From assembly GCF_000959445.1 (NCBI RefSeq), contig NZ_CP009631.1:2046001-2110000 (forward strand): a DNA stretch of 64,000 bases. Direction: 5' to 3'. This document shows positions 50,396 through 59,333 of the stretch, in pieces. Under the pieces are notes generated by a model. The model worked only from the letters and a program-made list of their open reading frames with translations, had not been told where the DNA came from and searched no databases. Made by a program: the position numbers and the translations under genes. How positions within the stretch are numbered: the first letter of the stretch is position 1; each line of letters starts with the position of its first letter. The DNA is from Burkholderia vietnamiensis LMG 10929. Lineage in GTDB: Bacteria > Pseudomonadota > Gammaproteobacteria > Burkholderiales > Burkholderiaceae.

Positions 50396-50944
50396 TTACA
50401 GCGTTGCGCCGCCGACTGCGCGGTTGCACGGGCACAGTTCGTCCGTTTGCAGGCCGTCCAGAATGCGCAAGACTTCTTCCGGGTTGCGGCCGACGTTCAG
50501 GTTGTTCACCGACACGTGCTGGATCGTGTTGTCCGGATCGACGATGAACGTGGCGCGCAGTGCGACGCCAGCTTCCTTGTCGCGGACGCCGAGCTGGTCG
50601 ATCAGTTCGCCCTTGACGTCGCCGAACGAGTAGTGGTTCAGCTTGTCGAGATCCTTGTGCTCACGGCGCCATGCGAGCTTGACGAATTCGTTGTCCGAGC
50701 TGCCGCCGAGCAGCACGGCGTCGCGTTCTTCGAACTGCTTCGCCAGCTTCGCGAATTCGACGATTTCCGTCGGGCACACGAACGTGAAGTCCTTCGGATA
50801 GAAGTAGATGATCTTCCACTTGCCCGGGAACGACGTTTCGGTGACGGTTTCGAACGCCGACTGGCCGTTTTCCTCATGATTGTTGAAGCCCGGCTTCGCG
50901 GCTACGACGGTGAAAGCTTCGAGTTTATCGCCCACGGTTTTCAT
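50396..50944 (-). CDS. ahpC: Alkyl hydroperoxide reductase AhpC (2-Cys peroxiredoxin)
   Basis: AhpC reduces hydrogen peroxide and organic peroxides. The 182-residue protein has the peroxidatic Cys57 in FTFVCPTEIVEFAKL and the resolving Cys in DELCPCNRAVGG near the end. Here AhpD, not AhpF, is the neighbouring reductase candidate. A sigma70 promoter and ATAG/CTAT half-sites lie just upstream, which suggests OxyR control. Confidence 0.96.
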   Translation of the reverse strand: MKTVGDKLEAFTVVAAKPGFNNHEENGQSAFETVTETSFPGKWKIIYFYPKDFTFVCPTEIVEFAKLAKQFEERDAVLLGGSSDNEFVKLAWRREHKDLDKLNHYSFGDVKGELIDQLGVRDKEAGVALRATFIVDPDNTIQHVSVNNLNVGRNPEEVLRILDGLQTDELCPCNRAVGGATL

Positions 50945-51017
50945 GCGGATACTCCTGTATGTGTTGGGAAGAAGACTGAGTCAAGCTACCTCGGTGCTGC
51001 AACGTCGTTGTGACAGC

Positions 51018-51058
51018 ATAGGGCAGACTATAGCACTATTAATAAAGCCATTCAATAG
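51018..51058 (-). promoter_or_regulatory. ahpC promoter with OxyR-like half-sites
   Basis: On the minus strand, TTGAAT (51050-51055) and TATAGT (51027-51032) are 17 bases apart. ATAG and CTAT tetranucleotides occur at 51018, 51028, 51036 and 51055 on the plus strand, resembling OxyR half-sites, but the spacing is a base short of the usual 11. OxyR binding is inference. Confidence 0.6.
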
Positions 51059-51133
51059 ATTTTGACTAACAAACGCCATAGTTTTTTTCAACTGCGGCGA
51101 TAGTGTGGCGCGCACGAAACGTGCGTACACGCG

Positions 51134-52495
51134 TCATGCGGTCGCGCGTGCCTTGCCGGCGGCGGGGAATTCGAGCGAGACCTCGAGGCCTGCCTCGGGG
51201 CTGCGGTTGCGCAGCCGCAGCGCGCCGCGATAGCGGCCGACCAGCCGCAGCACGATCGCCATCCCGAGCCCCGTGCCGTCCGCCTTGGTGCGCGCGGTGT
51301 CGACGCGGTAGAACGGGCGCATCACGAGCGGCAGCTGGTCTTCCGGGATGCCCGGGCCTTCGTCGCTCACCGACAGCTCGACGCGCGTATGCGTGACGCG
51401 CGTTTCGAGCGTGATGCGCGAGATGCCGTCGTCGCGGCTCTGGCCGTATTTGCGCGCGTTCTCGACGAGGTTGCCGATCACGCGGCGCATGTCGGTTTCG
51501 TCGGCTTCGATTACGGCGCTCGGCGCGAGCCGCGTGCGGATCTGGACGCCGTCCTCGTTGGACACGCGCGCGGCGACCTCGTGCGCGATCGACGACAGGT
51601 CCACCGGCTCCGGCTTGCGCTGGGCCGGGCGCGCATAGTCGATGAAGGCCGCGATGATGCGGTCCATCTGCTCGATGTCGTCGACCATCGCGTCCTTGGT
51701 CGCCTGATCGGACGGGCTCATCTCGGTTTCGAGCCGCAGCCGCGCGAGCGGCGTGCGCAGGTCGTGCGAGATGCCCGCGAGCATCAGCGCGCGGTCTGCC
51801 TCGAGCTGTTCGAGGTCGCGCACCATCTGGTTGAAGCTGCGGTTCGTGTCGGCCGCGACGCCCATCCCGCGCTCGGGCAGCGGCTCTGGCGCCTGGCCCG
51901 AGCCGACCTGACGCGCGGCGAGCGCGAGCCGCGAGAACGGCCGGTTCACGAGGCTCGTGATGAAGGCCGAGCCGAACAGCGACAGCGCCAGCGCGAACAG
52001 GCCCCAGCCGGCCCACTGCAGGCCGGTCACGTTGTCGAGCTGATCGCGATCGAGTGCGACCCAGTAGTCGTCGTCGTCGATCTTGAAGCTGATCCACACG
52101 CCGGGAATGTCGTTGACCGACTGCGCGATCACGGTGTCGTCGCCGAGGCGGCTACGGATGTCGTGTTCGATCAGCCGGTTCAGCGATTCGTCGGGCTGCA
52201 GCTTGAACTTGTCGGTCTTTTCCCGCGGATAGACGCGCACGCCCTCGTTGCTCTCGAGGTCCTGCAGCAGCGCACGCCGCAAGTCGGGATCGGAATAGAG
52301 CAGGGCGGTGCGCGTGAGCTTCACGACCGCGACGAGCTGGAGCGCGACGCGCTGCGCGCGCGGCTCCCGCTCGATCACGCGAAAGCTCTGGAACCACGCG
52401 GCGAGGCTGACCGAGATCAGCAGCGCGATCAGCAGGAAGGTGCGCCAGAACAGCCCGCCGAACGCGAGCTGCAGGAGGCGCCGGTCGATACGCAT
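51134..52495 (-). CDS. EnvZ/RisS-type sensor histidine kinase
   Basis: The 453-residue protein has two membrane segments (about 15-35 and 160-180) around a periplasmic domain, a HAMP domain (about 180-235), the phosphoacceptor in GISHDLRTPLARLRLE, and a HATPase domain with NLVENARKYG, DEGPGIPEDQL and KADGTGLGMAIV. It matches the RisS kinase of Bordetella/Burkholderia. The response regulator gene is just upstream with a 40-base gap, so the two form one operon. Confidence 0.93.
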   Translation of the reverse strand: MRIDRRLLQLAFGGLFWRTFLLIALLISVSLAAWFQSFRVIEREPRAQRVALQLVAVVKLTRTALLYSDPDLRRALLQDLESNEGVRVYPREKTDKFKLQPDESLNRLIEHDIRSRLGDDTVIAQSVNDIPGVWISFKIDDDDYWVALDRDQLDNVTGLQWAGWGLFALALSLFGSAFITSLVNRPFSRLALAARQVGSGQAPEPLPERGMGVAADTNRSFNQMVRDLEQLEADRALMLAGISHDLRTPLARLRLETEMSPSDQATKDAMVDDIEQMDRIIAAFIDYARPAQRKPEPVDLSSIAHEVAARVSNEDGVQIRTRLAPSAVIEADETDMRRVIGNLVENARKYGQSRDDGISRITLETRVTHTRVELSVSDEGPGIPEDQLPLVMRPFYRVDTARTKADGTGLGMAIVLRLVGRYRGALRLRNRSPEAGLEVSLEFPAAGKARATA

Positions 52496-52535
52496 GGGAC
52501 GGGCCGTAGGCGGGGCGAAACCGGAAGAAAGGCGA

Positions 52536-53270
52536 TCAGGCCGCGCCGTCGGGGATGAACACGTAGCCGAGGCCCCAGACGGTCTGGATGAAACGCGGGC
52601 TGCCCGGGTCCGGCTCGATCAGCTTGCGCAGGCGCGAGATCTGCACGTCGAGGCTGCGATCGAAGACTTCGTATTCACGGCCGCGCGCGAGTTCCATCAG
52701 CTTCTCGCGCGACAGCGGCTGGCGCGGATGGCGCGCGAACACCTTCAGCACCGAGAACTCGCCGGTCGTGAGCGGGATCTCCTGGCCGGACTTCGTCAGC
52801 GTGCGCGTCGCGAGGTTCAGCGAGAACTCGCCGAACTCGAACACCTCGGTGGTTTCCGACGGCGCGCCCGGCAACTCGGCCGGCGCCTGACGGCGCAGCA
52901 CCGCGTGAATGCGCGCGACGAGCTCGCGCGGGTTGAACGGCTTCGGCAGGTAATCGTCGGCGCCCATCTCGAGCCCGACGATGCGATCGACGTCTTCGCC
53001 CTTCGCGGTGAGCATGATGATCGGCGTGCGGTCGTTGCTGCCGCGCAGCCGGCGGCAGATCGACAGGCCGTCTTCGCCGGGCAGCATCAGGTCGAGCACG
53101 AGCAGATCGAAACGCTCGCGCACCCAGAGCTTGTTCATCGCCGTCGCGTTCTCAGCGACGTATACGTTGAAACCCTGCTCGCCGAGATAGCGGCGCAGCA
53201 GATCGCGCAGGCGCGGGTCGTCGTCGACGACGAGAATCTTGGAGGGGTTTTTCGTTTCCATGAGCGGCAT
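52536..53270 (-). CDS. OmpR/RisA-type response regulator
   Basis: The 244-residue protein has a receiver domain (about 10-125) with the phosphoacceptor Asp60 in LLVLDLMLPGEDG, Lys in the KPFNPRELVARI segment, and an OmpR-type winged helix (about 140-240; DVQISRLRKLIEPDPGSPRFIQTVWGLGYVF). The start may be 53270 or 53261. It precedes the sensor kinase gene and is expected to control porins and osmotic or virulence responses. Confidence 0.94.
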   Translation of the reverse strand: MPLMETKNPSKILVVDDDPRLRDLLRRYLGEQGFNVYVAENATAMNKLWVRERFDLLVLDLMLPGEDGLSICRRLRGSNDRTPIIMLTAKGEDVDRIVGLEMGADDYLPKPFNPRELVARIHAVLRRQAPAELPGAPSETTEVFEFGEFSLNLATRTLTKSGQEIPLTTGEFSVLKVFARHPRQPLSREKLMELARGREYEVFDRSLDVQISRLRKLIEPDPGSPRFIQTVWGLGYVFIPDGAA

Positions 53271-53527
53271 CTTATCGCGAATGGGAAATGACGCACGCTT
53301 GCGTATTTTCGCGCGTTACAGTCGGTTACAAAATTTACCCGTAGTGTCGCACGGAGTAAAGGCAGGCTATAGAGATTCCTTTACTCGAAGCCGAAATTCG
53401 GTAGATACTCCCCTGCACTCCATCTTTCATCTTTGTACGCCCGAATTCGCAGGGTTTTTCAAGTACCAGAGGTAACCGGTTGCCGCGTGACGAAGCGAAC
53501 AAATCGACCAAAGAAGCGAGGACGGTC
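53271..53527. promoter_or_regulatory. Promoter region between risA-type gene and small exported protein
   Basis: This 257-base divergent gap is more AT-rich than its surroundings (for example around 53325-53345 and 53380-53405), as expected for two promoters. I see no clear box pair and no gene. Confidence 0.4.
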
Positions 53528-53803
53528 ATGCGATCTGCCCGGATTGCACTGATGCTGACGATCGCGCTCGCCGGTCCATATGCGTCGAACGTCGCGTATG
53601 CGCAGCGCCCCGAGCAGGGCGCATCGTCGCGCAAGCTGTCGCGGGGCAAAGCGCAGTCCGACCACGCGGCCGATTCCACCGGCCGTTCCGCCGTGCCTCC
53701 CGATCTCGAACAGCGCCGCCGCGACGGGCACATGACTCCCGAGGAGCGCCACCTGCTGCGCCAGCACATCGAGGACGCCGTCCGCGAGTTGTACAAGCGC
53801 TGA
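53528..53803 (+). CDS. Small exported protein
   Basis: I do not recognise a family. The 91-residue product has a signal peptide (MRSARIALMLTIALAGPYAS, cut near NVAYAQ), then a charged, Ser/Arg-rich soluble part with a C-terminal helix MTPEERHLLRQHIEDAVREL. That last segment resembles short periplasmic proteins with an MSPEER-type motif. A GAGGA lies before the ATG. It is upstream of the DUF1800 gene by 120 bases. Confidence 0.7.
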   Translation: MRSARIALMLTIALAGPYASNVAYAQRPEQGASSRKLSRGKAQSDHAADSTGRSAVPPDLEQRRRDGHMTPEERHLLRQHIEDAVRELYKR

Positions 53804-53923
53804 TCCGCGCATGCGTTGCGCGGTCACGGAAAGATTCCGTAGCAATTTCCCCGTCAACGTGCGCGTCGGTGCTGCCGTTGTACCGGCATCCGCACCGCCG
53901 GTGCGCTCCGGGAGCCCCCGACG

Positions 53924-55426
53924 ATGAAAGCGAACGCTGCCGCACCGACATCGCCTGCGATGCAGGCGCCGCTCGACGCCGACGATGCGCTGTTCTTCTT
54001 GAGCCGTACCGGCTTTTCCCCCGCACCCGCCGACGTCGCACGCCTCGTCGGCATCACGCGCGCGCAAGCCGTCGCCGACACGCTCGGCAACGTGCGCCGC
54101 GACCCCGTGACGACCTGGCCCGACTGGCTCGCCGAGCCGCCGCCGACCCGCGCGCAGCGTCAGGCGCTGACGCCCGAGCTGCGGCGCGACGAGCAGCGCG
54201 AACGCAACCGCCGCTACGATGCGCTGCGCGCGGCGTGGGTCAACGAGATGGTCGCGACGCCGTCGCCGCTCACCGAACGCATGACGCTGTTCTGGCACGG
54301 CCACTTCACGTCGGGGCAGGACAAGGTCCCGTATCCGCAGACGATGGCCGTGCAGAATGCGCTGTTTCGCCGCGAGGCGCTCGGCAATTTCGGCACGCTG
54401 CTGCATGCGGTCGCGAAGGACCCGGCGATGCTGCAGTATCTCGACGGCGTGAGCAACCGCAAGGGGCGCCCGAACGAGAATTTCGCGCGCGAGGTGATGG
54501 AGCTGTTCACGCTCGGCGAAGGCCGCTACACGCAGCACGACGTGACCGAAGCCGCGCGTGCGCTGACCGGCTGGAGCGTCGATCCCGATACGCTCGGCTT
54601 CGTGGTGCGGCCGGACTGGCACGATACGGGCGAGAAGACGATCCTCGGCGAGACCGGCGCGTTCGACGGCGACGCGTTTCTCGACATCCTGCTGGCGCGT
54701 CCTGGCACCGCGCGCTTCATCGCGGGCAAGCTGTGGCGCGAGTTCGTATCCGATACGCCCGATGCGGCCGCGCTCGACGGCGTGGCCGAACGGTTTCGCG
54801 CGAGCGGCTATGAGATCCGCGCGGCGCTCGCCGCGCTATGGTCGACCGATGCGTTCTGGGATCCGCGCAATCGTGGCGTGCTCGTGAAGTCGCCGGTCGA
54901 GTTCGTCGTCGGGACGGTGCGGCTGTTCGACGTCGCGTACGGCGACCCGCAGATGCTTGCCAACACCGTGCGCACGCTCGGTCAGAACCTATTCTATCCG
55001 CCCAACGTGAAGGGCTGGCCCGGTGGTGCGACGTGGATCAACAGCACCACGCTGCTCGCGCGCAAGCAGTTCGTCGAGCAACTGTTTCGCGCGACGGAGA
55101 CGGCCGGCATGCGCGCGCCGGCGCACGCGATCGCGCAGGCATCGGCGGCGCGCGCCCATGCGCTGCAGCTGATCGATGCGGCGTCTGCCGCCGGCGGGAT
55201 GCGTGCGGCGTCGGCGAAGCCCGCGCGCGGCGGCTTGCGGTTCGACCTCGAACGCTGGCTCGTGCAGTTTCGTGCGCGACCGCAGGCGATCGCCGGGCTG
55301 TCGACCGAACTGCAGTTGCAGCACGCGGTGCTGCAGCTTTCACCGGTCGCTGCGATCGACACGGACTCGACCGGTAGCGCGTATCTCGAGGCGCTGCTGA
55401 TGGACCCGGCCTACCAACTGAAATGA
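53924..55426 (+). CDS. DUF1800 family protein
   Basis: The 500-residue protein belongs to DUF1800, usually encoded next to DUF1501. Visible blocks are DADDALFFLSRTGFSPAPADVA, MTLFWHGHFTSGQDKV, FAREVMELFTLGEGRYTQHDV and NVKGWPGGATWINSTTLLAR. No classical signal peptide is seen, although relatives are often exported. The function is unknown. The DUF1501 gene follows after 67 bases. Confidence 0.88.
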   Translation: MKANAAAPTSPAMQAPLDADDALFFLSRTGFSPAPADVARLVGITRAQAVADTLGNVRRDPVTTWPDWLAEPPPTRAQRQALTPELRRDEQRERNRRYDALRAAWVNEMVATPSPLTERMTLFWHGHFTSGQDKVPYPQTMAVQNALFRREALGNFGTLLHAVAKDPAMLQYLDGVSNRKGRPNENFAREVMELFTLGEGRYTQHDVTEAARALTGWSVDPDTLGFVVRPDWHDTGEKTILGETGAFDGDAFLDILLARPGTARFIAGKLWREFVSDTPDAAALDGVAERFRASGYEIRAALAALWSTDAFWDPRNRGVLVKSPVEFVVGTVRLFDVAYGDPQMLANTVRTLGQNLFYPPNVKGWPGGATWINSTTLLARKQFVEQLFRATETAGMRAPAHAIAQASAARAHALQLIDAASAAGGMRAASAKPARGGLRFDLERWLVQFRARPQAIAGLSTELQLQHAVLQLSPVAAIDTDSTGSAYLEALLMDPAYQLK

Positions 55427-55493
55427 TTCAACCGACGATGAAGTGCAACGCCGGCGCGTCCAGAATGCGCGACGGCGAGCAAAAGGACGTGCG

Positions 55494-56702
55494 ATGAACC
55501 GACGTGATTTTCTGACGCTGACCGGCGCCGCGGCTGCGGCCGGCGTGTCGCTGTGGCAAGTGCCTGCGCTGGCTGCGGCCGCGCCGGGGCGGCAGGGCGC
55601 GTATGCGAACGTGTTGATCCTCGTCGAGCTGAAGGGTGGCAACGACGGGCTGAACACGGTGGTGCCGTACGCGGACCCGCTCTACTACCAGTTTCGTCGC
55701 AGCATCGGCGTCAAGCGCGATCAGGCGCTGCAGCTCGATGCGCAGACGGGGCTGCATCCTGCGCTCGCGCCGCTGATGCCGCTGTGGCACGACGGGCAGC
55801 TCGCCATCGTGCAGGGCGTCGGTTATCCGCAGCCGAACCTGTCGCATTTCCGCTCGATCGAGATCTGGGATACCGCATCGCGCGCCGACCAGTATCTGCG
55901 CGAGGGCTGGCTCACCCGTACCTTCGCGCAGGCGCCGGTGCCGCCCGGGTTCGCAGCCGACGGCGTCGTGCTCGGCAGCGCGGAGATGGGGCCGCTCGCG
56001 AACGGCGCGCGTGCGATCGCGCTCGTCAATCCCGCGCAGTTCATCCGTGCGGCGCGGCTTGCCGAGCCGTCGTCGCTGCGCGAACAGAACCCGGCGCTCG
56101 CGCACATCATCGACGTCGAGAACGACATCGTGAAGGCCGCCGACCGGCTGCGTCCGCGCGGCGGGATGCGCGAGTTCCGGACCGCGTTTCCGGCCGGTGC
56201 GTTCGGCACGTCGGTGAAGACCGCGATGCAGGTGCTGGCCGCGTGCGAGGCATCGGGACCGGGCGCGCAGGATGGCGTCGCGGTGCTGCGCCTGACGCTG
56301 AACGGCTTCGATACGCATCAGAACCAGCCGGGCCAGCACGCTGCGCTGCTCAAGCAGTTCGCGCAAGGGATGAGCGCGATGCGCGGCGCGTTGCTCGAAC
56401 TCGGACGCTGGAACCAGACGCTCGTGATGACGTATGCGGAATTCGGGCGGCGCGTGCGCGAGAACCAGAGCAACGGCACCGATCACGGCACGGCCGCGCC
56501 GCATTTCGTGATGGGCGGCCGCGTGGCGGGCGGGCTGTATGGGGCGCCGCCCGCGCTCGCGCGGCTCGATGGCAATGGCAATCTGCCGGTCGCGGTCGAC
56601 TTCCGGCAGCTTTACGCGACCGTGCTCGGGCCGTGGTGGGGACTCGATGCGACGCGCGTGCTGCAGGCCCGCTTCGACACGCTGCCGCTGCTGAAGGTGT
56701 GA
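55494..56702 (+). CDS. DUF1501 family Tat-exported protein
   Basis: The 402-residue protein starts with a twin-arginine signal (MNRRDFLTLTGAAAAAGVSL) and has DUF1501 blocks LILVELKGGNDGLNTVVPYAD, NLSHFRSIEIWDTA, NGFDTHQNQPGQHAALLKQF and NGTDHGTAAPHFVMGGRVAGG. DUF1501 proteins resemble the alkaline phosphatase/sulfatase fold. With the DUF1800 gene it forms a conserved two-gene unit of unknown function. GGACG lies upstream of the ATG. Confidence 0.9.
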   Translation: MNRRDFLTLTGAAAAAGVSLWQVPALAAAAPGRQGAYANVLILVELKGGNDGLNTVVPYADPLYYQFRRSIGVKRDQALQLDAQTGLHPALAPLMPLWHDGQLAIVQGVGYPQPNLSHFRSIEIWDTASRADQYLREGWLTRTFAQAPVPPGFAADGVVLGSAEMGPLANGARAIALVNPAQFIRAARLAEPSSLREQNPALAHIIDVENDIVKAADRLRPRGGMREFRTAFPAGAFGTSVKTAMQVLAACEASGPGAQDGVAVLRLTLNGFDTHQNQPGQHAALLKQFAQGMSAMRGALLELGRWNQTLVMTYAEFGRRVRENQSNGTDHGTAAPHFVMGGRVAGGLYGAPPALARLDGNGNLPVAVDFRQLYATVLGPWWGLDATRVLQARFDTLPLLKV

Positions 56703-56712
56703 GGCCGGCGGC

Positions 56713-57546
56713 TCAGTGGCGGCGCGCCGCGCGCCACGCGATCCACAGCTTGCGGATCGGCGTCAGCGCGATGCGCTGATGCAGCACCTGGTAGCCGTCG
56801 CGTTCGATTTCGTCGAGCAGTGCGCCGGCCAGCGCGACCTGCGCGCGCAGCGTGCGCTGCGCGCGGCGTTCCGCTGCGGGGATCGCTGCGTCGGCGGCGG
56901 TGAGCGCTGCGCGTGCGCGGCTGGTCTGAAACTGCAGCAGCTCGGTGAAGGCGGGGCTGTAGCGACGATTGAGCAGATCGGCCGCGGTCACGTTGTAGCG
57001 TTGCAGCTCGTCGATCGGCAGATAAATGCGGCCATGGCGCGCATCGTTGCCGAGTTCCTGCACGAATTGCGCGAGCATCAGTGCGTGGCCGGCGTCCGCG
57101 GCCCACGATTGCGGGTCGGCCGGATTCGCGGCGCTCGCGCGTGCGACCAGCGACGCAAACGTGCCGCCGACCTGCGCGATGTAGCGCTGCAGATTGGCGA
57201 AGTCGAGATAGCGCGCCTGTTCGAGGTCCATTCCGAAACCGTTGACGAGCGTGCGCAGCGCATCGGTTTCGGCGGCGATCGTCGGATGATGCTGCGCGAG
57301 CGACTTCGTGACCGGATGGGTGGGCTCGCCGGCGGCGAGCGCTGCGAGTTCCTTGTGCCACCACGCGAGCTTCGTGTGCCCCACGGTCGGGTCGCTGATT
57401 TCCTTGACGGTTTCCTCGAGTTCGCGGCGCAGCGCGAACAGGGCGGTGAGGCGCGGCTCGGTGGCGCGCGGCGCCTGGCGCAGCGCGTAGTAGACGCTGG
57501 AGCCCGCGGGGGCGGCCTTGTGCTGGCAGTAGTCGTCGAAATTCAC
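56713..57546 (-). CDS. Squalene/phytoene synthase family protein (HpnD-like)
   Basis: The 277-residue protein has the all-helical squalene/phytoene synthase fold signatures: NFDDYCQHKAAPAGSSVYYALR, WWHKEL and LAQFVQELGNDARHGRIYLP with the second Asp-rich motif reduced to NDARHGR. The first Asp-rich motif (DDxxD in most members) reads RELEETVKE, so the metal-binding Asp residues are replaced by Glu. A presqualene diphosphate synthase (HpnD) annotation is possible but the activity is uncertain. A GTG start at 57546 is chosen. Confidence 0.75.
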   Translation of the reverse strand: MNFDDYCQHKAAPAGSSVYYALRQAPRATEPRLTALFALRRELEETVKEISDPTVGHTKLAWWHKELAALAAGEPTHPVTKSLAQHHPTIAAETDALRTLVNGFGMDLEQARYLDFANLQRYIAQVGGTFASLVARASAANPADPQSWAADAGHALMLAQFVQELGNDARHGRIYLPIDELQRYNVTAADLLNRRYSPAFTELLQFQTSRARAALTAADAAIPAAERRAQRTLRAQVALAGALLDEIERDGYQVLHQRIALTPIRKLWIAWRAARRH

Positions 57547-57675
57547 GGGTGGGATCGTGGCGGAGGCAGGTTCGGGGATGCGCGCGGCGGCGCTTGGACG
57601 ACACGTCGAGCGCGGCATTCTAGCACCGCTGTCCGGCAGGCGCCGGCCGGGCAACACAACGCGGCGGAGATCGGG

Positions 57676-57681
57676 TAGAAT
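57676..57681 (+). promoter_or_regulatory. Possible tRNA-Leu -10 box
   Basis: TAGAAT lies in the intergenic space 107 bases before the mature tRNA-Leu start. No convincing -35 element pairs with it. Confidence 0.35.
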
Positions 57682-57787
57682 CTCGCGCTCGCCTGATCGG
57701 GCGTGCCGGTTTCCGAGCCGGCGCGGGATCCGTGGCTGCGTGCGAGACGCATGTTTGCGTGCCGCGCGGTCAGGGCGACAGAAATGC

Positions 57788-57874
57788 GCGTGAGTGGCGA
57801 AATTGGTAGACGCACCAGGTTTAGGTCCTGACGCCCGCAAGGGTGTGCCGGTTCGAGTCCGGCCTCACGCACCA
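57788..57874 (+). tRNA. tRNA-Leu (anticodon UAG)
   Basis: The 87-base cloverleaf has acceptor arms GCGTGAG/CTCACGC, a long variable arm and the T-arm GGTTCGAGTCC. The anticodon loop TTTAGGT contains TAG at 57822-57824, reading CUN leucine codons. CCA is encoded (57872-57874). The first base pair of the anticodon stem is C-A. The integrase gene directly downstream marks this tRNA as the attachment site of an integrated element. Confidence 0.96.
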
Positions 57875-57909
57875 CATATACTCCCAAGCAATCCCATGTT
57901 TGGCTAAAA

Positions 57910-57942
57910 GGCCCCGCCAGTCGAGTACTTGCGGGGCTTTTT
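57910..57942 (+). terminator. Terminator after tRNA-Leu
   Basis: GGCCCCGC and GCGGGGCT flank a 13-base loop and end in five T. Confidence 0.85.
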
Positions 57943-57986
57943 GTTGCCAGCGCCGCCCAGCGTTTCTCGTTGACACCCACGAAACA

Positions 57987-58053
57987 GGGGCATCTTAGGG
58001 GGGCAGTTTTCTCTGATCAGGGGCATCGAAATGCCCCCGCGCTCAAATGCCCC
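57987..58053. repeat. Four GGGGCAT repeats at the integrase end
   Basis: GGGGCAT occurs in direct orientation at 57987-57993 and 58020-58026, and inverted (ATGCCCC) at 58031-58037 and 58047-58053; the last copy contains the integrase start codon. The first two belong to 10-base direct repeats CAGGGGCATC 33 bases apart, and copies two and three form a 7-base hairpin with a CGAA loop. They look like arm-type recombinase or autoregulatory sites (inference). Confidence 0.6.
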
Positions 58054-59267
58054 TTACCGATGTCGCCGTTCGTGCGGCCAAGCCCCGCGAAAAGTCCTAC
58101 AAGCTGGCCGACGGTCAGGGCATGTACCTCGAGATCATGCCCAACGGCTCCAAGTACTGGCGGTTGAAGTATCGCATCGACGGCAAGGAGAAACGGATGG
58201 CCCTCGGGGTCTATCCGGCGGTCACCTTGCTGGCTGCTCGGAAGGCTCGTGATGAGATCAAGGACCAATTGCGCGCCGGCCTCGATCCATCGCACGAAAA
58301 GAAGCGCGTGAAGGCTCAGCGCAGCCTGGACCGTGAGAACTCATTCGAGCCGATCGCGCGGGAGTGGCATCAGCAGAAGAAGGGTGCATGGAGCGAGCGA
58401 CACGCGGACAGGATCATGAAGCTGCTCGAGCGCGAACTGTTTCCCGCGATCGGAGCGCGGCCGATCGCCGAGATTATGGCGCCCGAGCTGTTGGCGGTGA
58501 TACGGAAGATCGAGGCGCGCGACGCGATCGAGCTCGCACACAAGACTATTCAGGCAACGAGCCAGATCTTCCGATACGCCATTGCCACCGGCCGGGCAGA
58601 GCGCGACTCCGCTCCCGATCTCCGCGGCGCGCTGAAGCCCCGTTCCGTCGTGCACATGAAGCGTGTGAGCGAGGCCGAACTGCCGGAGCTGATGCAGAAG
58701 ATCAGCGCGTACGACGGCGACGTGCAGACGCGCCTGGCGCTGCAGTTCATGGCGCTCACGTTCGTTCGTACGAGCGAGCTGCGGTTCGCTGAGTGGATTG
58801 AGATCGACGAGAAGAAGAAGGAGTGGCGCATCCCGGGCGAGAAGATGAAGATGCGCACGCCGCATATCGTGCCGCTGTCGAAGCAGGCCCTCGAGGTGAT
58901 CGCGAAACTCCGCGAACTGAACGGCCACAGCCAGTTCCTGTTCCCGAGTCGGTCGAGCTCCAAGAAACCGATGAGCGAGAACACGATCCTGTACGCCCTG
59001 TACCGGATGGGCTACCACTCACGGATGACGGGGCACGGCTTCCGGGGCCTCGCGTCGACTATCCTGAATGAGCACAATTTCAACCGAGACTGGATCGAGC
59101 GCCAGCTCGCACACAGCGAGCGCGACGGCGTCCGGGCGGCGTACAATCACGCCGAATACCTGCCCGAACGCCGGAAAATGATGCAGTGGTGGGGCGACTA
59201 TCTGGCGGGCCGCAGTACGATTGTTGAGAGTGAACCGGTGCCGTCCGGCAGCGCTACGTCACAATGA
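58047..59267 (+). CDS. P4-type tyrosine integrase
   Basis: The 406-residue protein has the DUF4102 N-terminal arm-binding domain (residues 1-90, PLTDVAVRAAKPREKSYKLADG), a core-binding domain, and a catalytic domain with Arg241 (FVRTSELRFAEW), HGFR (330-333), His356 (LAHSERDG) and Tyr366 in AAYNHAEYL (Tyr371 is the other candidate). It sits 172 bases after tRNA-Leu in the orientation typical of tRNA-targeted islands. It seems intact and marks the left end of the element. Confidence 0.96.
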   Translation: MPLTDVAVRAAKPREKSYKLADGQGMYLEIMPNGSKYWRLKYRIDGKEKRMALGVYPAVTLLAARKARDEIKDQLRAGLDPSHEKKRVKAQRSLDRENSFEPIAREWHQQKKGAWSERHADRIMKLLERELFPAIGARPIAEIMAPELLAVIRKIEARDAIELAHKTIQATSQIFRYAIATGRAERDSAPDLRGALKPRSVVHMKRVSEAELPELMQKISAYDGDVQTRLALQFMALTFVRTSELRFAEWIEIDEKKKEWRIPGEKMKMRTPHIVPLSKQALEVIAKLRELNGHSQFLFPSRSSSKKPMSENTILYALYRMGYHSRMTGHGFRGLASTILNEHNFNRDWIERQLAHSERDGVRAAYNHAEYLPERRKMMQWWGDYLAGRSTIVESEPVPSGSATSQ

Positions 59268-59268
59268 G

Positions 59269-59287
59269 CCGAGATCGGGGATCTCGG
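59269..59287. repeat. Hairpin between integrase and downstream gene pair
   Basis: CCGAGATC and GATCTCGG, with a GGG loop, form an 8-base stem starting 1 base after the integrase stop. There is no T-run. It may be a weak terminator or an operator for the following gene pair. Confidence 0.45.
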
Positions 59288-59333
59288 GGTAACTCTGTCT
59301 GATGTCAAACAAGAATCCATACAGCGACCGACA

